A stretch of DNA of 64,000 nucleotides, taken from positions 124,001 through 188,000 of the forward strand of contig NZ_JAIUGV010000002.1 in NCBI RefSeq assembly GCF_020164745.1. Reading direction: 5' to 3'. The translations under genes and the position numbers were made by a program. Below are positions 1 to 8,954 of this stretch, in pieces (the stretch's first letter is position 1; each line of letters begins with the position of its first letter). This DNA is from Mesorhizobium sp. ES1-4 (GTDB lineage Bacteria > Pseudomonadota > Alphaproteobacteria > Rhizobiales > Rhizobiaceae). Under the pieces are notes generated by a model. It searched no databases. It had not been told where the DNA came from and saw only the letters and a list, made by a program, of their open reading frames with translations.

Positions 1-3000
1 CCGGACACATTGCCACGGATGCGGCCGTCCTCGCTGGTGTAGCCTGCACCGAAGGCAAACGCGCTCGAATCCCGCCAGAAGCCGCCGCCGGCCGCCACGC
101 TCAGCTTGCCGGGACGGTCATCATAGCGCAGCGAGGCTGCCGCCAGTCCGATTGCCGCCGCCTGCCGTGCTTCGTCCCTGATGCCGCTGATGTCGGAATT
201 GAGCTGGCTGAACTTCTGGTCGGTATAGGTGTTGGCCTGTTGCAACGTGGTGACCGCCACCTGGTCGGTATAGCTCTTGCTCTGAGCCAGGTTCAGGTTC
301 AGCTGGTTGACGTTGACCGCGTCGGTGCCGGCAACGCCCGGGCCGACATTGGAGATGACGACAGGCGCATTCGGGTCGCCGCCCTGCAGCGTTATCTGGT
401 TGGTCTTGGTCGTCGATCCGTCCGGATTGGTGACGGTGTCGTATTGCACGGTGTTCTGGACGGTGCCGCCGATGCCGCCGATCGTTTTGGTCAGATCCTC
501 GATCGCCGTGTTGGTGGCGTAGAGCTGCGAGCCGTTGATCGCGTCGGTGCTGTCGGAGGAAACGCGGCCGGCGGCAACATTGGTGATCGTTCTTTCCGAT
601 CCGGCATCACCGACGCTGACGGTTCCGACCGGGGTCGTGCCGGCAAAGGCGTAGCTCTTGCCGTTGATGGTGGTGCTGGACGTGCCGACCGCGGTCTGCG
701 ACACCGAGCCGGAGCCGAGCGCCACATCGTTGGCATTGTTGGCCTTCGCGCCCTGGCCGAGCGCCACGGCGCCCTGGCCCGTGGCCGTCGAGCCATGGCC
801 CGCGGCTAGGCTGTCGGTGCCGCTCGCCACGCTCTCCGGCCCCATCGCGACGCTGTTCGTGCCGCTGGCGACCGAGTCGGCCAAGGTGGAATTCGCGTGG
901 AAATACTTGATGCCGCCGCCATTGGTGATGTTGGTGAGCGCATTGTCGACAGCGGTGAAGCCATCATAGACGGTCGAATAGTTGTTGCCCTGGATGGTGT
1001 AGGTCGGGCCGGTGATCGAACCGTCGGGATTGACCGTGGTGCCGCCGCCGAACAGGTTGGAAACGTTTTGCGAGACACCGCGCAGCTGCGAGACATTGAC
1101 GCCGTCAGTATCGGCCGAGCCCGCCGCGACATTGGTGAGCTTGCGCTCCGCGCCCGCCGCGCCGACCGACACTTCGCCCGCCGAAGTCTGCGGAGCGGTC
1201 AGGCCAAAGGCGGTGTAGCCGGCCTGCGCCCCAACCGAGGTGATCGACGAGGCACCCAACGCGACGCTGTTGGCGAAGGTGCTCTGGGCACCGGCGCCAA
1301 GCGCCACCGACTGGATGCCGGACGCGGTCGAGTCGGTGCCGAGCGCGATGCCGTCGGCCAGCATGACATGGGCGTTCTGGCCGATGGCCGTGCCGCCGGG
1401 CGCGGTCTGGTCGACGACCGCGCCATTGCCGATGCCGACGCCATTGTCGCCGTTGACGACCGTGGTCGGGCCGACCGCGACCGATTCCGCGCCGACCGCG
1501 AGCGAATCGCCGGCGGTCGAATTGGCATGGAAATATTTCGTCGAGGTGGCTGAGACCGCGGCTATAGCCCCCGCCAGCTGCCGCACCGTCACGGCATCCT
1601 GGTCGTGCGTGCCGTCGGCGACATTGGTGATCTGCCGGTAGGAGGTGGAGGTGCCGACCGAAACGGCGCCGAGCAGCGCTTTGTCTGTGGTGTTGTACTG
1701 GATGAAGTTCGACGGACCGGCGGCGATCTGCCCGGAAGCGGGAGCGATCGCGCGATCGGAGACCGAATCCGAACCGAGCGCGACGCTGCCGTCGATGCTG
1801 GCCTGGCTATCGCGACCGAGCGCCAGCCCGCTGACGCCGGTCGCGGTCGCCTGGTAGCCGACGGCAGTGGAGCCGACGCCTTGGGCGAAGGAATCGGTCT
1901 GCGCCAGTCCGGTCTCGTTGGTGCGGGCGTAGCGGATGCCCTCGCCATTGGCGTCGGTATAGGCGGTCGAGGTGTCGCCGGCGATATTGTTGATCGTGTT
2001 GCCAAGACCGGTGATGTTGCCGCCGATGGCGGCAATGTCTGATGTGTTCTGCGTCACCTGCTGGTTGGTGGCGAAGAGCTGCGAGCCGTTGACGGCGTCG
2101 GTGGAACCGCCGTTCAACTGGCCGGCCGCGACATTCTGGATCTGGCGCTCGGCGCCGGCCGAGCCGACAGAGAAGGCGCCGGCCGGCGTGCCGCCGGCGA
2201 AGCTGTAGTTGACGCCGCCGATCGTCGTGCCGCCGACAGTCGTGGTGGCGCCCGATGCCGAATTGAGGCCGATCGCGACGTCGCCGGCATTGTTGGCCAC
2301 GGCATTTGGGCCGACAGCGACGGAATCGGTGCCGAGCGCCTGCGAATCCGCCAGCGTCGAGTTGGCATGGAAATATTTGATGCCGCCGCCGACATTGATG
2401 CTGGTGATGGCGGCGCCAATGGCATCGACCGCCTGGTTTGTGGCGAACAGCTGCGAGCCGTTGACCGCATCGGTCGAGAGCGCGCTGATGCGCCCCGCCG
2501 CGAGATTGGTGAGCGTGCGTTCGGCGCCGGGCGCGCCGATGCTGACCGTCGACGTCGGATTGGTGCCCTGGAAGGCATAGGTGGTGCCGTTGATCACCGC
2601 GCTGGGAGTGCCGACCGCCGCGGCGGTCACCGAGCCAGAGCCAAGCGCCACGTCGCCGGAACTCGCCGCCGCCGTCGCGCCGTCGCCAAGCGCGACGTTG
2701 CCCGCAAGGCCGGCAGCACCCGCGGTGGAACCGTTGCCGAGCGCCACGGAGCCTTGCCCGATCGCCTTGTTGCTGTTACCGATGGCGACAGCGCCCGCCG
2801 CCTGGTTGGCCGCGGTGGCGGTTGCCGTGCCGTCGCTGTTGGCGATGTTGTTGGCGCCGCCGGTGAAGGCGCCGTTGCCGCTGGCGTAGCTCGGATCGCC
2901 GATCGCCACCGCGCCATCGCCATAGGCGGTGTTGCCCGAACCGATCGAGACCGCCTTGCCGCCGGTCGCCACCGCATTGGTGCCCATAGCGACAGAGTCG

Positions 3001-4517
3001 GCGGAACTGGCCGCGGCATTGTTGCCTACGGCGATGGCGCTCGTGGCCGACGCTGCGGCGCCGATGCCGAGTGCGGTACTGGCGACCCCGCTGGCATTGG
3101 CGCTGACGCCGGCGGCAAGGGAATTGTCTCCTGCCGCCTTGGATCCGGACCCGAATGAGGATGAGTTTATGCCGCTGGCAACGGCGGTGTTGCCAACCGC
3201 CGTGCTGGCGGCGGCACTCGCAACGGAGCTGGTGCCTATGGCGATGGCAGCTTGAGCGCTGGCAGTCGCGCCCAATCCCAGCGCTGTTGCTTGCGCGGCA
3301 GTCGCCGTGGCGTTGTTGCCGACCGCCGTGGCGGAGACGTTGGTAGCCTGGGCTCCCGACCCCGCAGCCACCGAACCTACTCCGCTCGACACGGCCGAAT
3401 TGCCGAGCGCCAACGCGAAGTTGCCCGAAGCATTGGCGACGTTGCCGAGAGCTTGCGAGTTCAACCCCCCGGCACTGGCCTGGTTGCCAATCGAAACGGC
3501 ATTCGTCCCGGCGGCTTTGGCTAGGTAACCCATGGCCGTGGTCCCGACACCGGAGGCAGCCGCCCCGTTGCCGATTGCCGTGGACTGGTTCGCTGACGCT
3601 GTGGCGGAAGTTCCGAACGCGCTGGACCCGGTCCCGGTCGCGGATGCGCTCGAGCCCACTGCGGCCGACCATGCCCCCGTTGCGGTTGAGGCTGTGCCGA
3701 GCGCGACGGCCTCGAACGTGAAGCCCGCAGGAGCGGTGCCGCTTGCATTGGCATTCGTGCCGATGGAAACGGGAGAACCGCCGCCCGCTCCAGCGTTTGC
3801 CTTGGCGCCGACTCCCATGGCTATGGCGGCACCGTTTGAAGATGAGGCGTTGGAGGACAATCCAATGGCCACCGAGGCACCACCCGAAGCGCTGGCCGTT
3901 GAGCCCAGCGCGACGGCGTTCGCCCCGTTTGCGGTGCTGTTGACGCCAAAGGCTGATGCTCCATCAACGAGTGCGCGGGCGTTCCCGCCTACGGCGAGAG
4001 CATTGACGCCGGTGGCGTTTGCGAAGACGCCGATGCCTATGGCGTTGAGGCCAGTGGCACTCATGGTATAGCCGATGGCGATCGAAGCATCGCCCGTTGC
4101 CGTGATACCGGTGCCCAACGCCACACCGTTATTGCCATTCACATGGGCGCCAGATCCGATGGCAGTTGAAGCGGAGCCGGGGGCGGTGCTGCCGCATCCA
4201 ATCGCAGTACTTTGCCCTCCTGCAGAGGGGCTCGTGCAGTTCGCGACGTTGGTCAAAACCCCGTTACCTATGACGACCTGCGCGAACGCCGTTTGCGGGG
4301 CCATCACTCCTGGGATGGCAACCAGCGCCCCAAACGCCCCACCAGTTCCAAGCGTCCCAAGTCCCAGCCGGTTTCGCTTGAGTCCGAGCACCCGATGCGC
4401 CATGCGCAGCACCGCCATCAGGCGCCGCCGCAGTGAGCGGGAGGATGGATCGGCGTTGACGATCCATTGTCCGGCAAACCGTCCAAAGGAACGACTTGAA
4501 AAGCGATTGTCGGTCAT
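1..4517 (-). CDS. YadA-like trimeric autotransporter adhesin (C-terminus cut by window edge)
   Basis: This is a surface adhesin of the type Vc secretion family: three chains trimerise, and a C-terminal beta-barrel anchors the head and stalk in the outer membrane. One frame stays open from ATG at 4517 to base 1 (about 1505 codons). Residues 1-79 form a long signal region with an Arg-rich n-region, a hydrophobic stretch at about 52-72 and a cleavage-like AFA/Q site. Residues about 80-640 are short Ala/Gly/Ser-rich head repeats such as STAIGSGA and ATGDASIAIG. Stalk and neck motifs follow, such as TDAVNGSQL and DGVNVSQL, near residues 685, 806, 980, 1137, 1325 and 1400. There are three KYFHANST modules. 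The last 95 residues match a YadA anchor: a coiled coil with FSQLNSDISG, then AAIGLAAASLRYDDRPGK and beta strands. Only the final strand residues are missing. Family membership is certain; the ligand is unknown. Confidence 0.93.
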   Translation of the reverse strand, partial: MTDNRFSSRSFGRFAGQWIVNADPSSRSLRRRLMAVLRMAHRVLGLKRNRLGLGTLGTGGAFGALVAIPGVMAPQTAFAQVVIGNGVLTNVANCTSPSAGGQSTAIGCGSTAPGSASTAIGSGAHVNGNNGVALGTGITATGDASIAIGYTMSATGLNAIGIGVFANATGVNALAVGGNARALVDGASAFGVNSTANGANAVALGSTASASGGASVAIGLSSNASSSNGAAIAMGVGAKANAGAGGGSPVSIGTNANASGTAPAGFTFEAVALGTASTATGAWSAAVGSSASATGTGSSAFGTSATASANQSTAIGNGAAASGVGTTAMGYLAKAAGTNAVSIGNQASAGGLNSQALGNVANASGNFALALGNSAVSSGVGSVAAGSGAQATNVSATAVGNNATATAAQATALGLGATASAQAAIAIGTSSVASAAASTAVGNTAVASGINSSSFGSGSKAAGDNSLAAGVSANASGVASTALGIGAAASATSAIAVGNNAAASSADSVAMGTNAVATGGKAVSIGSGNTAYGDGAVAIGDPSYASGNGAFTGGANNIANSDGTATATAANQAAGAVAIGNSNKAIGQGSVALGNGSTAGAAGLAGNVALGDGATAAASSGDVALGSGSVTAAAVGTPSAVINGTTYAFQGTNPTSTVSIGAPGAERTLTNLAAGRISALSTDAVNGSQLFATNQAVDAIGAAITSINVGGGIKYFHANSTLADSQALGTDSVAVGPNAVANNAGDVAIGLNSASGATTTVGGTTIGGVNYSFAGGTPAGAFSVGSAGAERQIQNVAAGQLNGGSTDAVNGSQLFATNQQVTQNTSDIAAIGGNITGLGNTINNIAGDTSTAYTDANGEGIRYARTNETGLAQTDSFAQGVGSTAVGYQATATGVSGLALGRDSQASIDGSVALGSDSVSDRAIAPASGQIAAGPSNFIQYNTTDKALLGAVSVGTSTSYRQITNVADGTHDQDAVTVRQLAGAIAAVSATSTKYFHANSTAGDSLAVGAESVAVGPTTVVNGDNGVGIGNGAVVDQTAPGGTAIGQNAHVMLADGIALGTDSTASGIQSVALGAGAQSTFANSVALGASSITSVGAQAGYTAFGLTAPQTSAGEVSVGAAGAERKLTNVAAGSADTDGVNVSQLRGVSQNVSNLFGGGTTVNPDGSITGPTYTIQGNNYSTVYDGFTAVDNALTNITNGGGIKYFHANSTLADSVASGTNSVAMGPESVASGTDSLAAGHGSTATGQGAVALGQGAKANNANDVALGSGSVSQTAVGTSSTTINGKSYAFAGTTPVGTVSVGDAGSERTITNVAAGRVSSDSTDAINGSQLYATNTAIEDLTKTIGGIGGTVQNTVQYDTVTNPDGSTTKTNQITLQGGDPNAPVVISNVGPGVAGTDAVNVNQLNLNLAQSKSYTDQVAVTTLQQANTYTDQKFSQLNSDISGIRDEARQAAAIGLAAASLRYDDRPGKLSVAAGGGFWRDSSAFAFGAGYTSEDGRIRGNVS
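877..2392 (-). repeat. Three KYFHANST stalk/head modules in the adhesin gene
   Basis: The module KYFHANST followed by LADS or AGDS and a head-type repeat occurs on the minus strand near 877-918, 1502-1545 and 2342-2392. Each copy is followed about 100-150 residues later by an AVNGSQL-type neck motif. The spacing indicates that whole head-neck-stalk units were duplicated inside the gene. Confidence 0.75.
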
Positions 4518-4651
4518 GGCCCCTCTCCGCCTGCCGCCGGCACGAAAATGCCGGAACAGTTCGAATTTTTGTCAGAAAGACACGATTCGGACCAGCAGTA
4601 TTTCAAGAACTTGCTGCCTTGAAAGAAAAGGTTGACACAGATTAGAGAAGG

Positions 4652-4666
4652 TTAACGGACAGTTAC
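4652..4666. promoter_or_regulatory. CtrA-like site upstream of the adhesin (degenerate)
   Basis: TTAA-N7-TTAC lies about 135 bp upstream of the adhesin start. On the minus strand it reads GTAA-N7-TTAACC, one base off the CtrA consensus TTAA-N7-TTAA. The match is to a short motif only, so this is a weak call. Confidence 0.25.
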
Positions 4667-4722
4667 CTAGAAAATACTTTAGTAGACGGACGTCACATTA
4701 AGAAGAGCTTGATTAGCCGAAT

Positions 4723-5331
4723 CTATTGCCCAGATCTCGGGTTAGCCTTCCTCAACCGTGCCTGCATCGGCGTTACGTGCCGGTATTTCTTCATCACCGT
4801 GGTGAAATGGCTCTGGCTCGAGAAACCACTCAAATGGGCGATGTCCGCGATCGACATGCGGCTGTCGGCCAGGAGTTTTTCCGCGAAGTCCAGCCGCAAG
4901 TCGAGGACATATTGATGCGGCGGCATCCCGAACGTCCTGGAGAAAGCACGCACGAAATGATAGGGTGAAAGCCCGCAGACGGCGGCCATTTCGGCAAGCG
5001 CCAGCTTCCGCGAGAAGTTCTCGTTCAGGAACTCCTGCGCCTTGCGTGTACTGCGGGCGGAAAGCCCGCCTTTCACGTTGAGCAGCGGCTGTCGCGTCGC
5101 ATCTGGCCCGGAAACCCGCCCCGGGCACTCATCATCGCGCCGCACTTTTTCGGCCTCCTGACAACTCCCCGGATGACAGCCAACCCCCAGGACAGACCCT
5201 CGGTTCCCCAGAAAAACAATTCGTGATTGATGAGGCCTGGCCGTCATCGCCAGTGAGATTTGTTGGGCAGTTCCAATTAGATGGCGACACGGAGCAAGAC
5301 CACGGTTCGGCGGATGGTATTTCAACGGCAC
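4723..5331 (-). CDS. AraC-family transcriptional regulator, short form
   Basis: The C-terminal half (about residues 90-195) is a clear AraC/XylS double helix-turn-helix. It contains AEMAAVCGLSPYHFVRAFSR and later IADIAHLSGFSSQSHFTTVM followed by the usual Y-R-x-x-T-P ending, with DNA-recognition helices in both halves. The N-terminal 80 residues read poorly as protein (Arg/Cys/Pro-rich) and no ligand-binding domain is visible. Either the true start lies further in (an internal ATG is at 5247) or the sensor domain has decayed. No convincing ribosome binding site marks a start. It lies tail-on to the adhesin promoter region and could act there, but nothing in the sequence proves that. The DNA-binding call is firm; the start and target are not. 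Confidence 0.75.
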   Translation of the reverse strand: MPLKYHPPNRGLAPCRHLIGTAQQISLAMTARPHQSRIVFLGNRGSVLGVGCHPGSCQEAEKVRRDDECPGRVSGPDATRQPLLNVKGGLSARSTRKAQEFLNENFSRKLALAEMAAVCGLSPYHFVRAFSRTFGMPPHQYVLDLRLDFAEKLLADSRMSIADIAHLSGFSSQSHFTTVMKKYRHVTPMQARLRKANPRSGQ

Positions 5332-5640
5332 TGAGAAAATGGAAGCCGACCGACTGATACTCGAGCTTCGTCCGCATTTTTCATCCGCGTTGCCTCAGCC
5401 GCCTTGCGCTGCTTGAAAATCCCCTTGGCCCAACCCGTGGGCAGCGTAACGCACAGGTTTCGGTTAGGGAAGAACTCCCACGCGCTAAGAAAAATCTTTA
5501 TTCGAGGAAAGAGAAAAAGACCGACGGCAGGAGGTTGGCGAGAATTCCATTTCACGGGGCGAACTCCGCGCCATGAGTTCGGTCATCAGTCATGGGGCAG
5601 GCAAGGCTGGCGCATAAGCCGGTCGGCTCACGGCCCGTCG
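5332..5640. other. Intergenic stretch without a convincing gene
   Basis: The only open frames here are short and Arg/Pro-rich and have no ribosome binding site. I see no repeat or RNA gene. It probably holds the upstream region of the AraC-type gene. Confidence 0.5.
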
Positions 5641-5835
5641 CTACAGATCACCGCGACGCTTCTCGTACAGTTCCCAGGCGAGTTCCACGAAAGCCAGGAG
5701 AACATCGTCCCGGTTCCAGCCGGCAGCCACCGCCGCCTGGACGATCGCGTTGATGAGAGGCAGCAACTGGCTCTCCAATTCGGCCGACATATCGCTGTCG
5801 ACCGCGGACGGGCTCTCGAAATTGAATGTCATCAT
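5641..5835 (-). CDS. Small acidic hypothetical protein (64 aa)
   Basis: A short protein starting MMTFNF, with a helical acidic core containing LESQLLPLINAIVQ and then WNRDDVLLAFVELAWELYEK. The amino-acid make-up (regular Leu/Ile/Ala heptad-like spacing, two Trp, balanced charge) looks like a real small helical protein rather than a chance frame. A longer version starting at 5856 adds an Arg-rich tag that looks untranslated. No function is assignable. It stands alone between the AraC-type gene and cardiolipin synthase, transcribed away from the latter. Confidence 0.6.
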   Translation of the reverse strand: MMTFNFESPSAVDSDMSAELESQLLPLINAIVQAAVAAGWNRDDVLLAFVELAWELYEKRRGDL

Positions 5836-6106
5836 TCGACGCCGTCCCGCTCTCATTCGAAGTCTTGTCGCGGTTATTTCATTTCCCTCTCATATACAAT
5901 TGATTTGGCGCCAAAGCACAAGAACTCACGGGGATCACGATACCGGGCCGCGTCCCCGACGACCTTAATTCTATGCTGTCCTTCGGGTCACAGGGGTGCT
6001 GGCGGACAGGATCTATCCGAACCCGTCAGCTTCTATTGCTGCTCGAAAAATGGAATTGTTCGGCCGAGCCGCACCGCGGTCGACTTAGCGTCGCGCCGCC
6101 CCCGCA

Positions 6107-7606
6107 TTGCCTTCTGCAACCACCCACTGGATAGTCCCGAAAATGTACGAGACCCTGGCGACTCACTGGCCCCGAATCCTGGCGATCATCTCGGCGATCA
6201 TGGCGACCATCGGCATTGCCCATGCCGTCATGACCAAGGAGGACGTCCGCGCCGCCACCGGCTGGGTCGGCGTCATGATGCTGTCGCCGATCCTCGGCGT
6301 GCTGATTTATGCGGTGGCCGGCATCAACCGCATCCGCCGCGCCACGATCAGTGCACAGCGCCCGCTTGCCGATGGCTTGGTGCCGGCCATGCACGAGCGC
6401 GACGTCGCCGCTGAAGAGGCATTGATCGTCGGGCGCTATGGACAGCGGTTCACCGGCCTCCGGACGCTGGGCAACCGGGTGGCGCGGCGCGCGCTCAAGC
6501 CGGGAAATGCGATCGAAGTGCTGGAGAGCGGCGACGAGGCCTACCCCGCCATGTGCGCGGCGATCGATGCGGCCGAGCGCAGCGTCCTGCTCGAGACCTA
6601 TATTTTCGACAATGACGCCGTAGGTCTGCTTTTCGTCGAAGCGCTGGCCGGCGCCGTCCAACGCGGCGTGAGCGTCCGTGTGCTGATCGATGCCGTCGGC
6701 GCCCGCTATTCCGTCCCCAGCATCCTGGGGCACCTGCGCGGCGCCAACATCACGGCGGATGTCTTCAACGGCAACATCGTCAGAGGCCTGCGCTTGCCCT
6801 ACGCCAACCTGCGGACCCACCGCAAGATCCTGGTGGTGGACGGCACCATTGCATTTACCGGCGGCATGAACATCCGCAAGGGTTTTTCGGCGAAGTTCGC
6901 CGGCTCTAAAAGCGCCAGGGACACGCATTTCCAGGTCACCGGACCCGTTGTTGCCGACCTCTTCTCGGTCGCCGCGGAAGACTGGCGCTTCACCACCAAG
7001 GAGGCGCTGACGAGCGATGCCTGGCGGATCGCACCCGTTTCACCGGCCGCCGGCCAGCCGATGCTGGTGCGCGCGGTCGCCTCCGGGCCGGACGCCAGCA
7101 ACGAAACCAACCACAAACTGCTGATCGGCGCTTTCTCGGTCGCGCGCAAGTCGATCCGGCTGATGTCGCCCTATTTCCTGCCGGACCGCGAACTGATCAG
7201 TGCCTTGACCACCGCCGCCAGACGCGGCGTCGAAATCGATGTCGTGGTACCGGCGGTGAACAATCTCTTTCTTGTCGACCGCGCCATGACCGCGCAATTC
7301 GACCAGATCCTGAAGAATTATTGCCGCATATGGCGCACGGAAGGCCCCTTCGACCATTCCAAGCTGCTTTCAATCGACGGTGTGTGGGCCTATGTCGGGT
7401 CCTCGAACCTCGATGCTCGCTCGTTGCGGCTCAACTTCGAGATCGACCTGGAGGTCCTCGATGCAGGCTTTGCCACGGAGATCGAGACCCGGATCGGACG
7501 GGCGATCGAAACGGCCGTCCCTGTTACGCTGGCGTCATTGCGGGCCCGGCCGTTCATCATCCGCCTGTTTGACCGCATCCTCTGGCTGGGTTCGCCCTAT
7601 CTTTGA
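6107..7606 (+). CDS. cls: Cardiolipin synthase (phospholipase D family)
   Basis: Makes cardiolipin in the inner membrane from phosphatidylglycerol by phosphatidyl transfer. Two N-terminal membrane segments (about residues 22-42 and 52-72) precede two phospholipase D domains. The first HKD motif has H238, K240 and D245 (HRKILVVDG, followed by FTGGMNI). The second has H417, K419 and D424 (HSKLLSIDG, followed by GSSNLD). The length of 499 residues is normal for bacterial Cls. An alternative ATG at 6143 starts MYETLATHW. An EEP-family gene follows about 120 bp downstream on the same strand, a pairing like ybhP-clsB in E. coli. Confidence 0.92.
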   Translation: MPSATTHWIVPKMYETLATHWPRILAIISAIMATIGIAHAVMTKEDVRAATGWVGVMMLSPILGVLIYAVAGINRIRRATISAQRPLADGLVPAMHERDVAAEEALIVGRYGQRFTGLRTLGNRVARRALKPGNAIEVLESGDEAYPAMCAAIDAAERSVLLETYIFDNDAVGLLFVEALAGAVQRGVSVRVLIDAVGARYSVPSILGHLRGANITADVFNGNIVRGLRLPYANLRTHRKILVVDGTIAFTGGMNIRKGFSAKFAGSKSARDTHFQVTGPVVADLFSVAAEDWRFTTKEALTSDAWRIAPVSPAAGQPMLVRAVASGPDASNETNHKLLIGAFSVARKSIRLMSPYFLPDRELISALTTAARRGVEIDVVVPAVNNLFLVDRAMTAQFDQILKNYCRIWRTEGPFDHSKLLSIDGVWAYVGSSNLDARSLRLNFEIDLEVLDAGFATEIETRIGRAIETAVPVTLASLRARPFIIRLFDRILWLGSPYL

Positions 7607-7725
7607 GAAAAACCCTGGCTTTAACAAACGACGTGTTTGCCCGATAGCGTGTCGCCAACCATGGAATATCGATCGAAAGACTCTATTTCTAGGTGCATGG
7701 TGAGAACCGCAGGGATAGGCGCGCT

Positions 7726-8526
7726 ATGCGAATGAACGGGCGCAGCCTGCCGGCAAGCGTCCTCTTGTCCATTCGTGACAGGCGGATACGCAAGGCCAAC
7801 GCCTCGTCGCCGAACAAGGATGGCGTCACCGGAACGCTGGTCGCCTCCTACAACGTCCATAAATGCATCGGCGTCGACCGCAAGTTCGACCCCGAACGCA
7901 CCAGCCGCGTCATCCGCGAGATCGCCCCCGACGTCATCGCCCTGCAGGAGGCGGACAACCGTTTCGGCGATCGTGACGGGCTTCTCGACCTGCACCGTCT
8001 CGAACTGGAAACCGGCCTCGTGCCGGTGCCGATTTCGGCAACGGGCAAAGGCCATGGCTGGCATGGCAATGTCCTGCTGTTCAAAAGGGGCGTCGTTCGC
8101 GACGTGCATCAGATCAGGCTTCCGGGTCTCGAGCCGCGCGGCGCGGTGGTGGCCGAGATCGATCTCGACGGAAACCAGTCCCTCCGCGTCATCGCGGCAC
8201 ATCTGGGATTGCTGCGCCGCTCCCGCTCGCAGCAGGCCCAGGTCGTTCTGGATATCATGAACAGTCCCGACGAGAAGCCGACGCTCCTGCTCGGGGACCT
8301 GAACGAATGGCGGCTCGGAAACCGCTCTGCCCTGAACACGCTGCACGCGACGTTCGGCCCGCAGCCGCCGGCAGTCCCCACCTTCCCGTCAAACCTGCCG
8401 CTGCTGGCGCTTGATCGGATCATGGCCAACCGGCACGGCATCATCGCGGCCGTCGAAGCGCATGACACACCGCTGTCGCGCGTGGCCTCCGACCATCTGC
8501 CGCTGACCGCATTCGTCCGGTTGTAG
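7726..8526 (+). CDS. Endonuclease/exonuclease/phosphatase (EEP) family hydrolase
   Basis: A Mg-dependent phosphoesterase of the EEP fold, the superfamily of DNase I, sphingomyelinases and inositol phosphatases. The core motifs occur in order: SYNVHKC near the start, ALQEAD with the metal-binding Glu, AAHLGLL, GDLNEW with the catalytic Asp/Asn pair, and SDHLPL at the end with the catalytic Asp-His. No signal peptide is evident. ATG at 7726 (MRMNGRSL) follows a purine-rich AGGGATAGG. A GTG at 7693 in the same frame would add 11 residues. It lies directly after cls, so a phospholipid headgroup or lipid phosphodiester is a more likely substrate than DNA, but this is inferred from the neighbour only. 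Confidence 0.85.
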   Translation: MRMNGRSLPASVLLSIRDRRIRKANASSPNKDGVTGTLVASYNVHKCIGVDRKFDPERTSRVIREIAPDVIALQEADNRFGDRDGLLDLHRLELETGLVPVPISATGKGHGWHGNVLLFKRGVVRDVHQIRLPGLEPRGAVVAEIDLDGNQSLRVIAAHLGLLRRSRSQQAQVVLDIMNSPDEKPTLLLGDLNEWRLGNRSALNTLHATFGPQPPAVPTFPSNLPLLALDRIMANRHGIIAAVEAHDTPLSRVASDHLPLTAFVRL

Positions 8527-8639
8527 TGATTCTGCGCTCATGGTCACGTCTTGATGTCGACCGCGTTGGAAAGCGTGTGCGATCGGCTTGGAACAGCCCG
8601 TCAACTTGCGAGTTGATATGCATTAACGGAGGACGACAC

Positions 8640-8930
8640 ATGAGAAAGTTGATTTTGGCTTCCCTTTTGGCGATGGCAGCGACGGCTTCAGTCATTGCGC
8701 CGACGCAGGCCGCAAGTGTGACTATCCAATCCGACACCGGCAACGATTCCGGAATCGTCATTCGCCGTCACCATGAGCACCGCTATGACAACCAGTACGA
8801 TGGCAACCGGCACGTTCAGTATGACGGCGAATACCGGCGCCACCACCGCCATCACCGCTGTCACACCGAGACGGTCGTGCATTGGCGTCATCATCACAGG
8901 GTGATCGAAGACGTTCGTGTCTGCGGCTGA
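8640..8930 (+). CDS. Small secreted histidine-rich protein (96 aa)
   Basis: The start at 8640 is set by a clean ribosome binding site (ACGGAGGA) seven bases upstream. Residues 1-25 form a Sec signal peptide, MRKLILASLLAMAATASVIA followed by PTQAAS. The mature part is short, polar and rich in His, Arg and Tyr (RRHHEHRY, RRHHRHHRCH, HWRHHHR) with two Cys. Such peptides may bind Zn, Ni or Cu in the periplasm. No enzyme domain is visible. The gene begins 113 bp after the EEP gene. Its last seven codons plus the stop codon are repeated in perfect tandem downstream. Confidence 0.75.
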   Translation: MRKLILASLLAMAATASVIAPTQAASVTIQSDTGNDSGIVIRRHHEHRYDNQYDGNRHVQYDGEYRRHHRHHRCHTETVVHWRHHHRVIEDVRVCG

Positions 8931-8954
8931 GAAGACGTTCGTGTCTGCGGCTGA
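8907..8954 (+). repeat. Perfect 24-bp tandem duplication across a stop codon
   Basis: Bases 8907-8930 are repeated exactly at 8931-8954. The unit carries the codons for EDVRVCG and the TGA stop of the histidine-rich gene, so the second copy is an untranslated echo in the same frame. The lack of any substitution suggests a recent slippage or unequal-exchange event. Confidence 0.95.

Noticed and set aside
2776..3672. Minus-strand frame of 298 codons rich in Arg, Gln and Gly
   Set aside because: It is an out-of-frame reading of the adhesin head repeats. The repeats make all frames look periodic.
2600..4250. Possible CRISPR or DNA satellite array
   Set aside because: The periodicity comes from short protein repeats of the adhesin head. 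Units vary in length and sequence and there are no constant repeats with unique spacers.
5404..6414. Plus-strand open frame of 336 codons
   Set aside because: It runs antisense through the small acidic gene and out of frame into cardiolipin synthase. Its composition is Arg/His/Pro-rich with no domain and no ribosome binding site.
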